Origin: Candidatus Aminicenantota bacterium
Lineage (GTDB): Bacteria > Acidobacteriota > Aminicenantia > Aminicenantales > Aminicenantaceae
Length of the DNA stretch: 57,149 bases
Direction of reading: 5' to 3'
NCBI GenBank assembly: GCA_016927475.1
Contig: JAFGMO010000019.1
Coordinates: forward strand, 1 to 57,149
Below, piece after piece: positions 54,153 through 57,149 of this stretch. The notes beneath the pieces were generated by a model. It worked only from the letters and a program-made list of their open reading frames with translations, made no database searches and had not been told where the DNA came from. Positions within the stretch are counted from its first letter, which is position 1, and each line of letters starts with the position of its first letter. Both the position numbers and the translations under genes were made by a program.

Positions 54153-56870
54153 TCAATCGTTGTAGCTGAGCTTAAATTTTTCTTCCCGGAAAAGACGTAC
54201 ACAGATATCAACGACCTTTGTATCAAAAAGAATGCCTCTGTTGCGGATGACTTCGTCCAGTGTCCGGTTGATGCTGTGCGAGGGGCGGTAAGGCCTGTGT
54301 GATGACATGGCGTCGACAAGGTCGGCCAATCCTAATATCCGGGCTTCCAGTAGAATTTCATCATTTTTAAGACCCCGGGGATAACCGGATCCATCAATGC
54401 GTTCATGGTGTTGATAAACGATCTCTGCCACATTCCATTGTGATTCGATCGGTTTCAAGATTTTATAGGCAATGGTCGGATGGTCTTTTATCAATTGGAA
54501 TTCCGATTCCGAAAGCTTGCTGGGACGGCTGAGAATTTCGGCGGGAATATAAAGTTTTCCGATGTCGTGGATAATGGCGGCCATATGAAGACCGGTTATT
54601 CTATTCTCAGTCATTCCCATCTTCCGGGCAATGGTGCATGAGAGCTCAGCCACACGCTGTTGATGTCCGGATGTATATGGATCTTTTAATTCGACCATTC
54701 GGGCGATGGCGGAAATGGTCGATTCCATTGAACGCTGCAATTTTTCATAGCTTTTTTTAAGCTCAGCTTCCGCCCTTTTACGGGATGTGATATCCCGGAC
54801 GACGGCCATGACGGCTTTTCCGCCCTCGAAGGGAATCATAGTTGCTGATATCTCGACATCAATTTTTTTGCCGTCTTTTCTCACTATCAGGGCTTCGTAA
54901 AAAGGAGGAACTTTTTTCCCTTTGAGCCGTTCTTCGTGCCTTGTCAGCATCAATTCCATGAATTCGGGTGCGATGAGTTTTTCTAAGGGCATGTTTTTTA
55001 TTTGTGAGTGAGAATATCCGGAGATCACCTCAGCCTGTTTGTTGGCGAATTTGATAAGGCCGTTTTTGATGATAACAACCGCATCCATGGAATTTTCCAC
55101 CAGGGTGGAGTATTTTGTTTCCGATTCTTTCAGCTGTTCTTCGGTTTGTTTCCGCCGGCTTATATCCCGGAATATGATCTGCATGATTTGGCTTTCGTTC
55201 ATCTCGATGAGCGAAGCACTGATGAGTACGGTTTTCCTTTTCCGGTCTTTGGTAATGACCTCAACCTCCTGGTTGACCTTCTGTTTGTGGGTGATATATG
55301 AATGGTACAATTTTTCGTATTTTTCTTTTTCTTCAGAAGGATGGAGAGATGTCTGGTTTTTGCCTAAAATTTCCTTTTTGGTGTACCCGAAAAGATCTTT
55401 GACCGACCTATTGCAGTTTATGATTTTTCCCGTTTTGACGTCGGTCCATATTATGGCGTCGGTCGCTTTTTCAAACATCAACCTGAATTTTTCTTCGCTT
55501 GACTTTAATGCTTCTTCAGTTTTTTGTTGTTCCGTGATGTCGGAAACAATAAGATAGCGGCTGGTTACGCCGCCTCCGTTATGGCTGGTGGAATAGCTGT
55601 TTCGGACATATCGACGGTTACCGTCTTTGCGGATGATCCAGAACTGAATTTCTTTGGGAAGCCGGCCCGTTTTTTTGACATGTTCAGCGGCGGCTTTTAA
55701 TCTTATTCTTTCTTCAGGCGCGGCCAGGTTAAAGGAACTGAATTGTTTCATTTCATCGGGATTGTATCCGTATATTTCACATAGTCTTTCGTTGACAAAA
55801 ACGACTTTGTCGTCCTCGATAATGGCCAGTCCTTCTTGAATATTGGCTGCCATTTTTCGAAAACGCTCTTCGCTTTCACGCAGGGCGTCTTCGGATTTTT
55901 TTCGTTCGATAGCAATGGCAACATGGTTGGAAACATAATTCAGCAATTGGAGATCCTGCCCGGTGTAAGCTTTGCTGTTTGTATAGCTCTGAACGGTCAC
56001 AACACCAATAACCTCTTCGCCCGATTTGAGGGGGACTCCCAGCCAGATCTGGCAGGGCGTACCGATGAGGTCTATCTCCCCTTCTCTTTCAAGCTCGGAG
56101 AGAACGTCGCCGTCGGCCAGCAATGGTTTTCCGGTTCGTCTGACATAGTCGGTAAGGCTTTTTTTCAACCGTTTGGGTTCGAACTCTTCGAACTTATCAT
56201 AGGCGTCTACATAGAAGGGAAATGTATAGGTATCTTTTTTCTTGTCATAGAGAGCAATGAAAAAATTCGTCGTGTCTATTAGTGTTCCCAGTTCCCGGTA
56301 GATGTTCTTTAAAAGCGCATCAAGGTTGACGGATATATTGGTCGACCTGGTGATGTTGAACAGGACCTTCTGAACTTTTTCGTATTGATACCTGTAAGTA
56401 ATCTCCCTGGTGATAGAGATGATTCCTTTTGGTTTTCCGGAAGAATCCCGTATGACGGAACCGTTGGATTCCCCGATAAAAACAGATCCGTCTTTTCTCT
56501 GCCAGGCGGCTTCCTGGTTTTTTATGGAACCCGTTTTTATGGTTTCACGGAGTTTCTCTGCCATTTTTTTTCTTTCAGAGGGGAGCATCAGAATAAAGCC
56601 GCTTTGGCCGATAAGTTCTTCGGGATTTTTATATTGGAAAAGCTTCATTGTTCCATGGGAAATGTTGAGGATTTTTCCTTCAAGGTCCGTAACCACGATG
56701 GAATCTTCAGAGGTTAGAAGGAGTTCTTTGTAGAGGGATTCGCATTCATGAATGAAGTTTTCCCCCTGGTTGATGACCATACGGGATTTTTCCGGATTTT
56801 GTTTCCGGCTTTTTTTACGTTCTTCCAAAAAAATACTGCTTAATCTGTTCCTTGTCGGAACACCTTCCAT
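54153..56870 (-). CDS. Multi-PAS/GAF HD-GYP protein
   Basis: The 905-residue protein has in order: PAS (about 50-160), GAF (about 170-330), PAS (about 335-455), PAS (about 460-580), PAS (about 585-705) and HD-GYP (about 725-900). The HD-GYP catalytic residues are His768-Asp769 in IHDIGK and Gly829-Tyr830-Pro831 in ERIDGSGYP. It is a soluble multi-input sensor predicted to hydrolyse c-di-GMP. The HD-GYP part resembles that of the protein at 40328-41818, so they are paralogues. Confidence 0.92.
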   Translation of the reverse strand: MEGVPTRNRLSSIFLEERKKSRKQNPEKSRMVINQGENFIHECESLYKELLLTSEDSIVVTDLEGKILNISHGTMKLFQYKNPEELIGQSGFILMLPSERKKMAEKLRETIKTGSIKNQEAAWQRKDGSVFIGESNGSVIRDSSGKPKGIISITREITYRYQYEKVQKVLFNITRSTNISVNLDALLKNIYRELGTLIDTTNFFIALYDKKKDTYTFPFYVDAYDKFEEFEPKRLKKSLTDYVRRTGKPLLADGDVLSELEREGEIDLIGTPCQIWLGVPLKSGEEVIGVVTVQSYTNSKAYTGQDLQLLNYVSNHVAIAIERKKSEDALRESEERFRKMAANIQEGLAIIEDDKVVFVNERLCEIYGYNPDEMKQFSSFNLAAPEERIRLKAAAEHVKKTGRLPKEIQFWIIRKDGNRRYVRNSYSTSHNGGGVTSRYLIVSDITEQQKTEEALKSSEEKFRLMFEKATDAIIWTDVKTGKIINCNRSVKDLFGYTKKEILGKNQTSLHPSEEKEKYEKLYHSYITHKQKVNQEVEVITKDRKRKTVLISASLIEMNESQIMQIIFRDISRRKQTEEQLKESETKYSTLVENSMDAVVIIKNGLIKFANKQAEVISGYSHSQIKNMPLEKLIAPEFMELMLTRHEERLKGKKVPPFYEALIVRKDGKKIDVEISATMIPFEGGKAVMAVVRDITSRKRAEAELKKSYEKLQRSMESTISAIARMVELKDPYTSGHQQRVAELSCTIARKMGMTENRITGLHMAAIIHDIGKLYIPAEILSRPSKLSESEFQLIKDHPTIAYKILKPIESQWNVAEIVYQHHERIDGSGYPRGLKNDEILLEARILGLADLVDAMSSHRPYRPSHSINRTLDEVIRNRGILFDTKVVDICVRLFREEKFKLSYND

Positions 56871-56966
56871 AGTGCGTCTTCATGTATTTTGAACGCAATA
56901 GGGAAGATTTCTATCTGAGAATGTGAATTGTACACAATTTTACTGCATAAATTCAACTGTTTTATT

Positions 56967-57149
56967 TAACCTGCCTTATTCATAAATTTTGCCAACACCA
57001 ATAGATAATTTCAATAGTTTGTGTCATTTAATGATGGTTTTCGGTAAAATTGATAGTAAGACATTTTCCATGTCCGTTTTCAAGAAAATGTTGGCAAAAT
57101 TTCCCTTTCAGGCGAGCCGATCTTACCGCATCTGCTTTGTTGCAGCCTG
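56967..57149. repeat. Dispersed intergenic repeat (copy 4, runs off the window)
   Basis: This is the most complete copy. ACCTGCCTTATTCATAAAT and CCAACACCAATAGATAATTTCAAT match copy 2; TTTTCAAGAAAATGT matches the partial copy at 44496; GGCGAGCCGATCTTACCGCATCTGC matches copy 1. It therefore links the parts seen singly elsewhere. The window ends inside it, so its right end is not known. It lies upstream of the large HD-GYP gene. Confidence 0.65.

Overview
The window reads as a piece of a Gram-negative bacterial chromosome. Outer-membrane biology is plain: an apolipoprotein N-acyltransferase (lnt), outer-membrane beta-barrels, a lipoprotein and a type IV pilin-like pseudopilin. A complete Bat/MoxR operon, GldFG/DUF4340-type ABC genes, a permease with a PadR partner, PAS/HD-GYP proteins and a urocanate hydratase/histidine ammonia-lyase/fused FtcD set together suggest an Acidobacteriota or Aminicenantes-like lineage. 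That assignment is an inference from gene content, not from a marker gene. No rRNA, tRNA or CRISPR was seen.

Layout. 1-416: a structured intergenic repeat, then a promoter with tandem operator-like sites. 417-7730: MarR-GNAT regulator, hutU, hutH, fused ftcD and an exported Ntn-hydrolase, a histidine-degradation locus without hutI. 7987-9048: FemAB-like protein. 9295-16229 (minus strand, visibly AT-rich): a complete lasso-peptide locus. In transcription order it holds an HPr-kinase-like protein, a PqqD-like RRE protein, a transglutaminase-like leader peptidase, an asparagine-synthetase-like cyclase, a 45-codon precursor at 12376-12513, a nucleotidyltransferase-family protein and an ABC exporter. 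16569-19091: LiaF-like protein plus a LytS/LytTR two-component system. 19240-28855: pseudopilin, OMP, lnt, LysR, a 5'-truncated GH172-like gene, a GT39-like protein, TetR with palindromic operators, and an RND/OMP deletion scar. 29124-40161: SGNH hydrolase, then a ten-gene minus-strand MoxR-DUF58-Bat operon. 40328-47586: HD-GYP protein, GH20 hexosaminidase, PadR and FtsX-like permease. 47970-52715: ABC ATPase, permease, GldG-like and DUF4340 proteins. 52724-56870: anti-sigma factor, ECF sigma factor and a large PAS/GAF/HD-GYP sensor. A divergent intergenic repeat family recurs through the window and covers both ends.

The most notable system is the lasso-peptide locus. The precursor leader carries a W-x-x-P recognition motif and Thr at position -2. 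The predicted core is GSPGSGGDYSGRAS, with a Gly1-Asp8 macrolactam ring and a C-terminal Ser. Because the same operon encodes an HPr-kinase-like protein and a nucleotidyltransferase-family protein, the product is predicted to be a short 14-residue lasso peptide phosphorylated, and perhaps further decorated, at its terminal serine.
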